From assembly GCF_040939455.1 (NCBI RefSeq), contig NC_134118.1, forward strand, positions 78,984,680-79,048,679: DNA of 64,000 bases, read 5' to 3'. The translations under genes and the position numbers were made by a program. Under the pieces are notes generated by a model. The model was given only the letters and a program-made list of their open reading frames with translations, was not told the DNA's origin and made no database searches. The DNA is from Microcebus murinus. Lineage: Eukaryota; Chordata; Mammalia; Primates; Cheirogaleidae. Shown piece after piece: positions 1 to 13,200 of the stretch (its first letter is position 1; each line of letters starts with the position of its first letter).

Positions 1-2778
1 GGAATGTGGACACAGCCAATTCCAAATTGTTCCCTGCCTGCCCGTCACCCGTGGATGAGTGGACACAGCCCGATACACACTGTCCACTCACTGCCCGTCT
101 CCCGTGAGTGAGTGGACACAGCCAGATCCACACTGAGCCCTCACTGCCCGTCTCCCGTGAGTGAGTGGACACAGCCAGATTCACACTGAGCCCTCACTGC
201 CCGTCTCCCGTGGGTGAGTGGACACAGAGAGATCCACACTGCGCCATGCCTGCCCGTCTCCCGTGGGTTAGTGGACACAGCCAGATCCACACTGCACCCT
301 GCCTGCCCATCTCTTGTGGTTGAGTGGACACAGCCAGATCCACACAGCACCCTCCCTGCCCATCTCCCGTGGGTGAGTGGTCACAGCAGATTCCACACAG
401 CACCCTCACTGCCCGTCTACCGTGGGTGAGTGGACACAGTCAGATCCACAGTGCTGCCTGCCTGCACGTCTCCCATGGGTGAGTGGACATTCCCAGATCC
501 ACACAGCACCCTCTCTGCCCGTCTCCCGTTGGTGAGTGGACACATCCATATCCACACTGCGCCTTGCCTGCCCGTCTCCAGTGAGTGAGTGGACACAGCC
601 ACATTCACACTGCGCCCTGCCTGCTCGTCTCCCGTGGGTGAGTGGATACAGCGAGATCCACACTGCGCCCTGCCTGCATGCCTCCCGTGGGTGAGTGGAG
701 ACAGCCAGATCCACACTGGACCTTGCCTGCCTATCTCCTGTGGGTGAGTGGACACAGCCAGATCCACACAGCACTCTCACTGCCCGTCTCCCGTGGGTGA
801 GTGGACACAGCCAGATCCGCACTGCGCCCTGCCTGCCCGTCTGCCGTGGGTGAGTGGAAACAGCCAGATCCGCACTGCGCCCTGCCTGCCGGTCTGCCGT
901 GGGTGAGTGGACACAGCCAGATCCGCACTGCGCCCTGCCTGCCCGTCTGCAGTGGGTTAGTGGACATAGCCAGATCCGCACTGCGCCCTGCCTGCCCGTC
1001 TGCAGTGGGTTAGTGGACATAGCCAGATCCTCACAGCACCCTCTCTGCCCGTCTCCCGTGGGTGAGTGGACACAGCCAGATCTACACTGCGCCTTGCATT
1101 CGCGTCTCCCGTTGGTGAGTGGACTCAGCCAGATCCGCACTGCGCCCTGCCTGCCCGTCTGCCGTGGGTTAGTGGACATAGCCATATCCACACAGCACCC
1201 TCTCTTCCCGTCTCCCGTGGGTGAGTGGAGACAGCCAGATCCACACTGCGCCTTGCCTACCCGTCTCCAGTGGGTGAGTGGACACAGCCAGATCCACACT
1301 GCGCCTTGCCTACCCGTCTCCAGTGGGTGAGTGGACACAGCCAGATCCGCACTGCGCCCTGCCTGACCGTCTGCCGTGGGTGAGTGGACACAGCCAGATC
1401 CGCACTGCGCCCTGCCTGCCCAACTGCCTGCCCAACTGCCGAAGGTCAGTGGACATAGCCAGATCCACACAGCACCCTCTCTGTCCGTCTCCCGTGGGTG
1501 AGTGGACACAGCCAGATCCGCACTGCGCCCTGCCTGACCGTCTGCCGTGGGTGAGTGGACACAGCCAGATCCGCACTGCGCCCAGCCTGCCCGTCTGCCG
1601 TGGGTGATTGGACACAGCCAGATCCGCATAGCCATATCCAAACAGATCCGCACTGCGCCCTGCCTGCCCGTCTGCCGTGGGTCAGTGGACATAGCCATAT
1701 CCAAACAGCACACTCTCTGCCCGTCTCCCGTGGGTTAGTGGACACATCCAAATCCACACTGCGCCTTGCCTGCCCGTCTCCCGTGGGTGAGTGGACACAG
1801 CCAGATCCGCACTGCGCCCTGCCTGCCCGTCTGCCGTGGGTCAGTGGACATTGCCAAATCCACACAGCACCCTCTCTGCCCGTCTACCATGGGTGAGTGG
1901 ACACAGCCAGATCCACACTGCGCCTTTCCTGCCCGTCTCCCGTGGGTGAGTGGACACAGCCAGATCCACACTGCGCCTTGCCTGCCCGTCTCCCGTGGGT
2001 GAGTGGACACAGCCAGATCCGCACTGCGCCCTGCCTGCCCGTCTGCCGTGGGTCAGTGGACATAGCCAGATCCACACAGCTCCCTCTCTGCCCGTCTCCC
2101 GTGGGTGAGTGGACACAGCCAGATCCACACTGTGCCTTGCCTACCCGTCTCCAGTGGGTGAGTGGACACAGCCAGATCCACACTGCGCCTTGCCTGCCCG
2201 TCTCCCATGGGTGAGTGGACACAGCCAGATCCGCACTGCGCCCTGCCTGCCCGTCTGCCGTGGGTGAGTGGTCACAGCCAGATCCGCACTGCGCCCTGCC
2301 TGCCCGTCTCCCGTGGGTGAGTGGACACAGCCAGATCCGCACTGTGCCCTGCCTGACCGTGTCTCGTGGGTGAGTGGACACAGCCAGATCCGCACGGCGC
2401 CCTGCCTGACCGTCCTCCGTGGGTGAGTGGACACAGCCAGATCCGCACTGCGCCCTGCCTGCCCGTCTGCCGTGAGTCAGTGGACATACCCAGATCCACA
2501 CAGCACACTCTCTGCCCGTCTCCCGTGGGTGAGTGGACACAGCCAGATCCGCACTGCGCCCTGCCTCACCGTCTGCTGTGGGTGAGTGGATACAGCCAGA
2601 TCCGCACTGCGCCCTGCCTGCCCGTCTGCCGTCGGTCCGTGTACATAGCCAGATCCACACAGCACCCTCTCTGCCCGTCTCCCGTGGGTGAGTGGACACA
2701 GCAAGATCCACACTGCGCCTTGCCTGCCCGTCTCCCGAGGGTGAGTGGACACAGCCAGATCCGCACTGCGCCCTGCCT
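1..2778. repeat. Satellite block, first copy of the 5-kb-spaced duplication
   Basis: This segment matches 5017-7847 almost base for base. The offset is 5016 bp up to about 1608 and 5069 bp from there on, because the second copy has one extra 53-bp monomer. It includes irregular landmarks that prove common descent: the doubled CTGCCTGCCCAA near 1418-1446 and a partial monomer near 1619-1655 (ATCCGCATAGCCATATCC). After about 2778 the two copies stop matching. Confidence 0.88.
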
Positions 2779-5016
2779 GACCGTCTCCCGTGGGTGAGTG
2801 GACACAGCCAGATCCGCACTGCGCCTTGCCTGTCCGTCTCCCGTGGGTGAGTGGACACAGCCAGATCCGCACTGCGCCCTGCCTGACTGTCTACCGTGGG
2901 TGAGTGGACACAGCCAGATCCGCACTGTGCCCTGCCTGCCCGTCTGCCGTGGGTCATTGGACATAGCCAGATCCACACAGCCCCCTCTGTGCCCGTCTCC
3001 CGTGGGTGAGTGGACATAGCCAGATCCACACAGCACCCTCTCTGGCCATCTCCCGTGGGTGAGTGGACCCAGCCAGATCCACACTGTGCACTGCCTGCCC
3101 GTGTGCCGTGGGTGAGTGGACACAGCCAGATCCGCACAGCGCCCTGTCTGCCCATCTGCCGTGGGTCAGTGGACATAGCCAGATCCACAAAGCATCTTCT
3201 CTGCCCGTCTCGTGAGTGAGTGGACACAGCCAGATCCACACTGCGCCTTGCCTGCCCGTCTCTCGTGGGTGAGTGGACAGAGCCAGATCCGCACTGCACC
3301 TTGCCTGCCCGTCTGCCGTGGGTGAGTGGACACAGCCAGATCCGCACTGCACCTTGCCTGCCCGTCTGCCGTGGGTGAGTGGACACAGCCAGATCCGCAC
3401 TGCGCCCTGCCTGACCGTCTCCCGTGGGTGAGTGGACACAGCCAGATCCGCACTGCGCCTTGCCTGTCCGTCTCCCGTGGGTGAGTGGACACAGCCAGAT
3501 CCGCACTGCGCCCTGCCTGACTGTCTGCCGTTGGTGAGTGGACACAGCAAGATCCGCACTGCGTCCTGCCTGCCCGTCTGCCGTGGGTCAGTGGACATAG
3601 CCAGATCCACACAGCCCCCTCTGTGCCCGTCTACCGTGGGTGAGTGGACATAGCCAGATCCACACAGCACCCTCTCTGGCCATCTCCCGTGGATGAGTGG
3701 ACCCAGCCAGATCCACACTGAGCCCTCACTGCCCGTCTCCCTAGAGGGAGTGGACACAGCCTGATCCACACTGAACTCTCACTTCTCATCTCCCGTGAGT
3801 GAGTGGACACAGCCATATCCACACTGAGCCCTCACAGCCCGTCTCCCGTGGGTGAGTGGACTCAGACATATCCACACTGCGCCCTCACTGATCATCTGCC
3901 ATGGGTGAGTGGACACAGCCAGATCCGCACAGCGCCCTGCCTGCCCATCTGCCGTGGGTCAGTGGACATAGCCAGATCCACAAAGCATTCTTTCTGCCCG
4001 TCTCCCGTGAGTTAGTGGACACAGCCAGATCCACACTGTGCCTTACCTGCCCGTCTCCCATGGGTGAGTGGACACAGCCAGATCCTCACAGCGCCCTGCC
4101 TGCCCGTCTGACATGGGTGAGTGGACACAGCCAGAACCACACTGCGCCCTCAATGCCCGTCTCCTGTGGGAGTGTGGACACAGCCAGATCCACACTGTGC
4201 CCTGCCTGCCCGTCTCCCGTGGGAGAGTGGACATAGCCAGATCCACACAGCACCCTCTCTGGCCGTCTCCCGTGGGTGAGTGGACACAGCCAGATCCACA
4301 CTGCGCCTTTCCTGTCCGTCACCCGTGGGTGAGTGGACACAGCCAGATCCTCACAGCGCCCTGTCTGCCCGTCTGCCGTGGGTGAGTGGACACAGCCAGA
4401 TCCACACTGCGCCCTCACTGCCCGTCTCCCGTGGGAGTGTGGACACAGCCTGATCCGCACTGCGCCCTGCCTGCCCATCTCCCGTGGGTGAGTGGACATA
4501 CCCAGATCCACACAGCACCCTCTCTGGCCACCTCCCGTGGGTGACTGGACACAGCCAGATCCACACTGAGCCCTCACTGCCCGTCTACCGTGGGTGTGTG
4601 GACACAGCAAGATCCACACTGTGTTCTGCATGCCCGTCTTCCGTTGGTCAGTGGACATAGCCAGATTCACACAGCACCCTCTCTGTCCGTCTCCTTTGTG
4701 TGAATGGACACAGCCAAATCCACACTGCACATTGCCTGCCCGTCTCCCGTGGGTGAGTGGACACAGCCAAACCCGCACTGCGCCCTTCCTGCCCGTCTGC
4801 CGTGGGTGAGTGGACACAGCCAGATCCGCACTGCGCCCTGCCTGCCCGTCTGTCGTGGGTGAGTGGACACAGCCAGATCCACACAGCATTCTCTCTATCC
4901 GTCTCCTGTGGGTGAGTGGACACAGCCAGAACCACACTGTGCCCTGCCTGCCCATCTCCCGTGGGTGAGTGGACATAGCAGGATCCACACTGCGCACTCA
5001 CTGCAGGTCTCCCGTG
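2779..5016. repeat. Satellite block without a close long partner downstream
   Basis: This stretch is made of 53-bp monomers that are more divergent on average than those before it. It holds an internal duplication of about 634 bp (12 monomers): the region at about 2790-3020 recurs at about 3430-3655. From about 3700 to 5016 many monomers are of the CACACTGAGCCCTCACTG or CACTGCGCCCTCACTG type and carry private substitutions. The last part (from about 4650) resembles 15720-16060. Confidence 0.75.
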
Positions 5017-7847
5017 GGAATGTGGACACAGCCAATTCCAAATTGTTCCCTGCCTGCCCGTCACCCGTGGATGAGTGGACACAGCCCGATACACACTGTC
5101 CACTCACTGCCCGTCTCCCGTGAGTGAGTGGACACAGCCAGATCCACACTGAGCCCTCACTGCCCGTCTCCCGTGAGTGAGTGGACACAGCCAGATTCAC
5201 ACTGAGCCCTCACTGCCCGTCTCCCGTGGGTGAGTGGACACAGAGAGATCCACACTGCGCCATGCCTGCCCGTCTCCCGTGGGTTAGTGGACACAGCCAG
5301 ATCCACACTGCACCCTGCCTGCCCATCTCTTGTGGTTGAGTGGACACAGCCAGATCCACACAGCACCCTCCCTGCCCATCTCCCGTGGGTGAGTGGTCAC
5401 AGCAGATTCCACACAGCACCCTCACTGCCCGTCTACCGTGGGTGAGTGGACACAGTCAGATCCACAGTGCTGCCTGCCTGCACGTCTCCCAAGGGTGAGT
5501 GGACATTCCCAGATCCACACAGCACCCTCTCTGCCCGTCTCCCGTTGGTGAGTGGACACATCCATATCCACACTGCGCCTTGCCTGCCCGTCTCCAGTGA
5601 GTGAGTGGACACAGCCACATTCACACTGCGCCCTGCCTGCTCGTCTCCCGTGGGTGAGTGGATACAGCCAGATCCACACTGCGCCCTGCCTGCATGCCTC
5701 CCGTGGGTGAGTGGAGACAGCCAGATCCACACTGGACCTTGCCTGCCTATCTCCTGTGGGTGAGTGGACACAGCCAGATCCACACAGCACACTCACTGCC
5801 CGTCTCCCGTGGGTGAGTGGACACAGCCAGATCCGCACTGCGCCCTGCCTGCCCGTCTGCCGTGGGTGAGTGGAAACAGCCAGATCCGCACTGCGCCCTG
5901 CCTGCCGGTCTGCCGTGGGTGAGTGGACACAGCCAGATCCGCACTGCGCCCTGCCTGCCCGTCTGCAGTGGGTTAGTGGACATAGCCAGATCCGCACTGC
6001 ACCCTGCCTGCCCGTCTGCAGTGGGTTAGTGGACATAGCCAGATCCTCACAGCACCCTCTCTGCCCGTCTCCCGTGGGTGAGTGGACACAGCCAGATCTA
6101 CACTGCGCCTTGCATTCGCGTCTCCCGTTGGTGAGTGGACTCAGCCAGATCCGCACTGCGCCCTGCCTGCCCGTCTGCCGTGGGTTAGTGGACATAGCCA
6201 TATCCACACAGCACCCTCTCTTCCCGTCTCCCGTGGGTGAGTGGAGACAGCCAGATCCACACTGCGCCTTGCCTACCCGTCTCCAGTGGGTGAGTGGACA
6301 CAGCAAGATCCACACTGCGCCTTGCCTACCCGTCTCCAGTGGGTGAGTGGACACAGCCAGATCCGCACTGCGCCCTGCCTGACCGTCTGCCGTGGGTGAG
6401 TGGACACAGCCAGATCCGCACTGCGCCCTGCCTGCCCAACTGCCTGCCCAACTGCCGAAGGTCAGTGGACATAGCCAGATCCACACAGCACCCTCTCTGT
6501 CCGTCTCCCGTGGGTGAGTGGACACAGCCAGATCCGCACTGCGCCCTGCCTGACCGTCTGCCGTGGGTGAGTGGACACAGCCAGATCCGCACTGCGCCCA
6601 GCCTGCCCGTCTGCCGTGGGTCAGTGGACATAGCCAGATCCACACAGCACCCTCTCTGCCCGTCTGCCGTGGGTGATTGGACACAGCCAGATCCGCATAG
6701 CCATATCCAAACAGATCCGCACTGCGCCCTGCCTGCCCGTCTGCCGTGGGTCAGTGGACATAGCCATATCCAAACAGCACACTCTCTGCCCGTCTCCCGT
6801 GGGTTAGTGGACACATCCAAATCCACACTGCGCCTTGCCTGCCCGTCTCCCGTGGGTGAGTGGACACAGCCAGATCCGCACTGCGCCCTGCCTGCCCGTC
6901 TGCCGTGGGTCAGTGGACATTGCCAAATCCACACAGCACCCTCTCTGCCCGTCTACCATGGGTGAGTGGACACAGCCAGATCCACACTGCGCCTTTCCTG
7001 CCCGTCTCCCGTGGGTGAGTGGACACAGCCAGATCCACACTGCGCCTTGCCTGCCCGTCTCCCGTGGGTGAGTGGACACAGCCAGATCCGCACTGCGCCC
7101 TGCCTGCCCGTCTGCCGTGGGTCAGTGGACATAGCCAGATCCACACAGCTCCCTCTCTGCCCGTCTCCCGTGGGTGAGTGGACACAGCCAGATCCACACT
7201 GTGCCTTGCCTACCCGTCTCCAGTGGGTGAGTGGACACAGCCAGATCCACACTGCGCCTTGCCTGCCCGTCTCCCATGGGTGAGTGGACACAGCCAGATC
7301 CGCACTGCGCCCTGCCTGCCCGTCTGCCGTGGGTGAGTGGTCACAGCCAGATCCGCACTGCGCCCTGCCTGCTCGTCTCCCGTGGGTGAGTGGACACAGC
7401 CAGATCCGCACTGTGCCCTGCCTGACCGTGTCTCGTGGGTGAGTGGACACAGCCAGATCCGCACGGCGCCCTGCCTGACCGTCCTCCGTGGGTGAGTGGA
7501 CACAGCCAGATCCGCACTGCGCCCTGCCAGCCCGTCTGCCGTGAGTCAGTGGACATACCCAGATCCACACAGCACACTCTCTGCCCGTCTCCCGTGGGTG
7601 AGTGGACACAGCCAGATCCGCACTGCGCCCTGCCTCACCGTCTGCTGTGGGTGAGTGGATACAGCCAGATCCGCACTGCGCCCTGCCTGCCCGTCTGCCG
7701 TCGGTCCGTGGACATAGCCAGATCCACACAGCACCCTCTCTGCCCGTCTCCCGTGGGTGAGTGGACACAGCAAGATCCACACTGCGCCTTGCCTGCCCGT
7801 CTCCCGAGGGTGAGTGGACACAGCCAGATCCGCACTGCGCCCTGCCT
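5017..7847. repeat. Satellite block, second copy of 1-2778
   Basis: It begins with the same GGAATGTGGACACAGCC motif as base 1 and follows the first block with only scattered single-base differences. The one clear length difference is an additional monomer at 6621-6673. At about 7848 the sequence leaves the first block and continues into the rest of the 4.7-kb higher-order unit. Confidence 0.88.
6621..6673. repeat. Extra 53-bp monomer in copy I
   Basis: A single complete monomer of the GTGGACATAGCC...CAGCACCCTC subtype is present here. It is absent at the corresponding places near 1608 and 11323, so it is a gain in this block or a shared loss in the other two. It is the only length difference between 5017-7847 and 1-2778. 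Confidence 0.85.
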
Positions 7848-9135
7848 GCCCGTCTTCCGTGGGTCAGTGGACATAGCCAGATCCACACAGCTCCCTCTCT
7901 GCCCGTCTCCTGTGGGTGAGTGGACACAGCAAGATCCACACTGTGCCTTGCCTACCCGTCTCCAGTGGGTGAGTGGACACAGCCAGATCCGCACTGCGCC
8001 CTGCCTGCCCGACTGTCGTGGGTCAGTGGACATAGCCAGATCTACACAGCACCCTATCTGCCCGTCTCCCGTGGGTGAGTGAACACAGCCAGATCCACAC
8101 TGCGCCTTGCCTGCCCCTCTCCCATTGGTGAGTGGACACAGCCAGATCCGCAATGCGCCCTGCCTACCCGTCTGCCGTGGGTGAGTGGACACAGCCAGAT
8201 CCGCACTGCGATCTGCCTGCCCGTCTGCCGTGGGTCAGTGGACATATCCAGATCCACACAGCACACTCTGTGCCCATCTCCCGTGTGTGAGTTGGCACAG
8301 CCAGATCCACACTGTGCCTTTCCTGCCCGTCTTCCGTGGGTGAGTGGACAGAGCCAGATCCGCACTGCGCCCTCCCTTCCCGTCTGCCGTGGCTGAGTGG
8401 ACACAGCCTGATCCGCACTGCCCCCTGCCTGCCCGTCTCCGGTGGGTGAGTGTAGACAGCCAGAGCCACACTGCGCCCTGCCTGCCCGTCTCCCGTGGGT
8501 GAGTGGACACAGCCAGATCCGCACTGCCCCCTGCCTGCCCGTCTGCCGTGGGTCAGTGGACATAGCCAGATCCACACAGCACCCTCTCTGCCCGTCTGCC
8601 GTGGGTGAGTGGACACAGCCAGATCCGCACTGCGCCTTGCCTGCCTGTCTTTCGTGGGTGAGTGGACACAGCCAGATCCGCACTGCGCCCTGCCTGACCG
8701 TCTGCCGTGGGTGAGTGGACACAGCCAGATCCGCACGGCGCCCTGCCTATCCGTCTGCCGTGGGTCAGTGGACATAGCCAGATCCACACAGCGCCCTCTG
8801 TGCCCGTCTCCCGTCGGTGAGTGGACACAGCCAGATCCACACTGCGCCTTGCCTGCCCATCTTCCCTGGGTGAGTGGACACAGCCAGATCCACACTGCGC
8901 CTTGCCTGCCCATCTTCCCTGGGTGACTGGACACAGACAGATCCACACTGCGCCTTGCCTGCCTGTCTGCCGTGGGTCAGTGGACATAGCCAGATCCACA
9001 CAGCACCCTCTCTGCCCGTCTCCTGTGGGTGAGTGGACACAGCCAGATCCACACTGCGCCTTGCCTGACCGCCTCCCGTGGGTAAGTGTACACAGCCAGA
9101 TCCGCACTGCGCCCTGCCTGCCCGTCTACCGTGGG

Positions 9136-9665
9136 TCAGTGGACACAGCCAGATCCGCACAGCACCCTCTCTGCCCGTCTCCCGTGGGTGAGTGGACACA
9201 GCCAGATCCACACTGCCCCTTGCCTGCCCGTCTCCCGTGGGTGAGTGGACACAGCCAGATCTGCACTGTGCCCTGCCGGCCCGTCTGCCGTGGGTGAGTG
9301 GACACAGCTAGATCCGCACTTCAACCTGCGTGCCCGTGTGCCGTGGGTCAGTGGACATAGCCAGATCCACACAGCACCCTCTCTGCCCGTCTCCCGTGGG
9401 TGAGTGGACACAGCCAGATCCACACTGCGCCTTGCCTATCCGTCTCCCGTGGGTGATTGGACACAGCCAGATCCGCACTGCGCCCTGCCTTCCTGTCTGC
9501 CGTGGGTGAGTGGACATAGCCAGATCCACACAGCACCCTCTCTGCCCGTCTCCCATGGCTGAGTGGACACAGCCAGATCCGCACTGCGCCGTGCTAGACC
9601 GTCTGCCGTGGGTGAATGGACACACACAGATCCGCACTGCGCCCTGCCTGCCCGTCTACCGTGGG
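9136..9665. repeat. 530-bp (10-monomer) tandem duplication, left copy
   Basis: Ten monomers here are repeated at once in 9666-10195 with very few differences (for example GTGCTAGACC against GTGCCAGACC). The second higher-order copy has this segment once, at 13783-14312. The exact edges cannot be fixed within a repeat and may slide by part of a monomer. Confidence 0.85.
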
Positions 9666-10195
9666 TCAGTGGACACAGCCAGATCCGCACAGCACCCTCT
9701 CTGCCAGTCTCCCGTGGGTGAGTGGACACAGCCAGATCCACACTGCGCCTTGCCTGCCCGTCTCCCGTGGGTGAGTGGACACAGCCAGATCCGCACTGTG
9801 CCCTGCCGGCCCGTCTGCCGTGGGTGAGTGGACACAGCTAGATCCGCACTTCAACCTGCGTGCCCGTGTGCCGTGGGTCAGTGGACATAGCCAGATCCAC
9901 ACAGCACCCTCTCTGCCCGTCTCCCGTGGGTGAGTGGACACAGCCAGATCCACACTGCGCCTTGCCTATCCGTCTCCCGTGGGTGATTGGACACAGCCAG
10001 ATCCGCACTGCGCCCTGCCTTCCCGTCTGCCGTGGGTGAGTGGACATAGCCAGATCCACACAGCACCCTCTCTGCCCGTCTCCCATGGCTGAGTGGACAC
10101 AGCCAGATCCGCACTGCGCCGTGCCAGACCGTCTGCCGTGGGTGAATGGACACACACAGATCCGCACTGAGCCCTGTCTGCCTGTCTGCCGTGGG
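9666..10195. repeat. 530-bp (10-monomer) tandem duplication, right copy
   Basis: This is the right partner of 9136-9665. The spacing is exactly ten times 53 bp, as expected for unequal crossing-over in register. The stretch after it, to 10292, matches 14313-14409. Confidence 0.85.
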
Positions 10196-10292
10196 TCAGT
10201 GGACATAGCCAGATCCAAACAGCACCCTCTCTGCCCGTCTCCCGAGGGTGAGTGGACACAGCCAGATCCACACTGCGCCTTGCCTGCCCGTC

Positions 10293-13200
10293 TCCAGTGA
10301 GTGAGTGGACACAGCCACATCCACACTGCGCCCTGCTTGCTCGTCTCCCGTGGGTGAGTGGATACAGCCAGATCCACACTGCGCCCTGCCTGCATGCCTC
10401 CCGTGGGTGAGTGGAGACAGCCAGATCGACACTGGACCTTGCCTGCCTATCTCCTGTGGGTGAGTGGACACAGCCAGATCCACACAGCACTCTCACTGCC
10501 CGTCTCCCGTGGGTGAGTGGACACAGCCAGATCCGCACTGCGCCCTGCCTGCCCGTCTGCCGTGGGTGAGTGGAAACAGCCAGATCCGCACTGCGCCCTG
10601 CCTGCCGGTCTGCCGTGGGTGAGTGGACACAGCCAGATCCGCACTGCGCCCTGCCTGCCCGTCTGCAGTGGGTTAGTGGACATAGCCAGATCCGCACTGC
10701 GCCCTGCCTGCCCGTCTGCAGTGGGTTAGTGGACATAGCCAGATCCTCACAGCACCCTCTCTGCCCGTCTCCCGTGGGTGAGTGGACACAGCCAGATCTA
10801 CACTGCGCCTTGCATTCGCGTCTCCCGTTGGTGAGTGGACTCAGCCAGATCCGCACTGCGCCCTGCCTGCCCGTCTGCCGTGGGTTAGTGGACATAGCCA
10901 TATCCACACAGCACCCTCTCTTCCCGTCTCCCGTGGGTGAGTGGAGACAGCCAGATCCACACTGCGCCTTGCCTACCCGTCTCCAGTGGGTGAGTGGACA
11001 CAGCCAGATCCACACTGCGCCTTGCCTACCCGTCTCCAGTGGGTGAGTGGACACAGCCAGATCCGCACTGCGCCCTGCCTGACCGTCTGCCGTGGGTGAG
11101 TGGACACAGCCAGATCCGCACTGCGCCCTGCCTGCCCAACTGCCTGCCCAACTGCCGAAGGTCAGTGGACATAGCCAGATCCACAGAGCACCCTCTCTGT
11201 CCGTCTCCCGTGGGTGAGTGGACACAGCCAGATCCGCACTGCGCCCTGCCTGACCGTCTGCCATGGGTGAGTGGACACAGCCAGATCCGCACTGCGCCCA
11301 GCCTGCCCGTCTGCCGTGGGTGATTGGACACAGCCAGATCCGCATAGCCATATCCAAACAGATCCGCACTGCGCCCTGCCTGCCCGTCTGCCGTGGGTCA
11401 GTGGACATAGCCATATCCAAACAGCACACTCTCTGCCCGTCTCCCGTGGGTTAGTGGACACATCCAAATCCACACTGCGCCTTGCCTGCCCGTCTCCCGT
11501 GGGTGAGTGGACACAGCCAGATCCGCACTGCGCCCTGCCTGCCCGTCTGCCGTGGGTCAGTGGACATTGCCAAATCCACACAGCACCCTCTCTGCCCGTC
11601 TACCATGGGTGAGTGGACACAGCCAGATCCACACTGCGCCTTTCCTGCCCGTCTCCCGTGGGTGAGTGGACACAGCCAGATCCACACTGCGCCTTGCCTG
11701 CCCGTCTCCCGTGGGTGAGTGGACACAGCCAGATCCGCACTGCGCCCTGCCTGCCCGTCTGCCGTGGGTCAGTGGACATAGCCAGATCCACACAGCTCCC
11801 TCTCTGCCCGTCTCCCGTGGGTGAGTGGACACAGGCAGATCCACACTGTGCCTTGCCTACCCGTCTCCAGTGGGTGAGTGGACACAGCCAGATCCACACT
11901 GCGCCTTGCCTGCCCGTCTCCCATGGGTGAGTGGACACAGCCAGATCCGCACTGCGCCCTGCCTGCCCGTCTGCCGTGGGTGAGTGGTCACAGCCAGATC
12001 CGCACTGCGCCCTGCCTGCCCGTCTCCCGTGGGTGAGTGGACACAGCCAGATCCGCACTGTGCCCTGCCTGACAGTGTCTCGTGGGTGAGTGGACACAGC
12101 CAGATCCGCACGGCGCACTGCCTGACCGTCCTCCGTGGGTGAGTGGACACAGCCAGATCCGCACTGCGCCCTGCCTGCCCGTCTGCCGTGAGTCAGTGGA
12201 CATACCCAGATCCACACAGCACACTCTCTGCCCGTCTCCCGTGGGTGAGTGGACACAGCCAGATCCGCACTTCGCCCTGCCTCACCGTCTGCTGTGGGTG
12301 AGTGGATACAGCCAGATCCGCACTGCGCCCTGCCTGCCCGTCTGCCGTCGGTCCGTGTACATAGCCAGATCCACACAGCACCCTCTCTGCCCGTCTCCCG
12401 TGGGTGAGTGGACACAGCAAGATCCACACTGCGCCTTGCCTGCCCGTCTCCCGAGGGTGAGTGGACACAGCCAGATCCGCACTGCGCCCTGCCTGCCCGT
12501 CTTCCGTGGGTCAGTGGACATAGCCAGATCCACACAGCTCCCTCTCTGCCCGTCTCCTGTGGGTGAGTGGACACAGCAAGATCCACACTGTGCCTTGCCT
12601 ACCCGTCTCCAGTGGGTGAGTGGACACAGCCAGATCCGCACTGCGCCCTGCCTGCCCGACTGTCGTGGGTCAGTGGACATAGCCAGATCTACACAGCACC
12701 CTATCTGCCCGTCTCCCGTGGGTGAGTGAACACAGCCAGATCCACACTGCGCCTTGCCTGCCCCTCTCCCATTGGTGAGTGGACACAGCCAGATCCGCAA
12801 TGCGCCCTGCCTACCCGTCTGCCGTGGGTGAGTGGACACAGCCAGATCCGCACTGCGATCTGCCTGCCCGTCTGCCGTGGGTCAGTGGACATATCCAGAT
12901 CCACACAGCACACTCTGTGCCCATCTCCCGTGTGTGAGTTGGCACAGCCAGATCCACACTGTGCCTTTCCTGCCCGTCTTCCGTGGCTGAGTGGACACAG
13001 CCTGATCCGCACTGCCCCCTGCCTGCCCGTCTCCGGTGGGTGAGTGTAGACAGCCAGAGCCACACTGCGCCCTGCCTGCCCGTCTCCCGTGGGTGAGTGG
13101 ACACAGCCAGATCCGCACTGCCCCCTGCCTGCCCGTCTCCCGTGGGTCAGTGTAGACAGCCAGATCCACACTGCGCCCTGCCTGCCCGTCTGCCGTGGGT

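Larger units (their letters stand above)
5590..10292. repeat. Higher-order satellite unit, copy I (about 4.7 kb)
   Basis: This unit is followed directly by a second copy at 10293-14409. The offset is 4700 bp at the left end, 4647 bp after the extra monomer at 6621-6673, and 4117 bp after the 530-bp duplication at 9136-10195. Removing 53 and 530 bp from copy I gives nearly the exact length of copy II, so the two differ by whole-monomer events only. The copy boundary lies where CCCGTCTCCAGTGAGTGAG reappears, at about 5590 and 10293. Confidence 0.85.

Noticed and set aside
1884..3545. Open frame of 553 codons on the minus strand, with others of 435, 487, 420 and 328 codons in the satellite
   Set aside because: The translation is the 53-bp repeat read in three phases (53-residue period). 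A frame open in one monomer trimer stays open. All frames on both strands look alike, and breaks fall at monomer variants. No domain, no coding bias.
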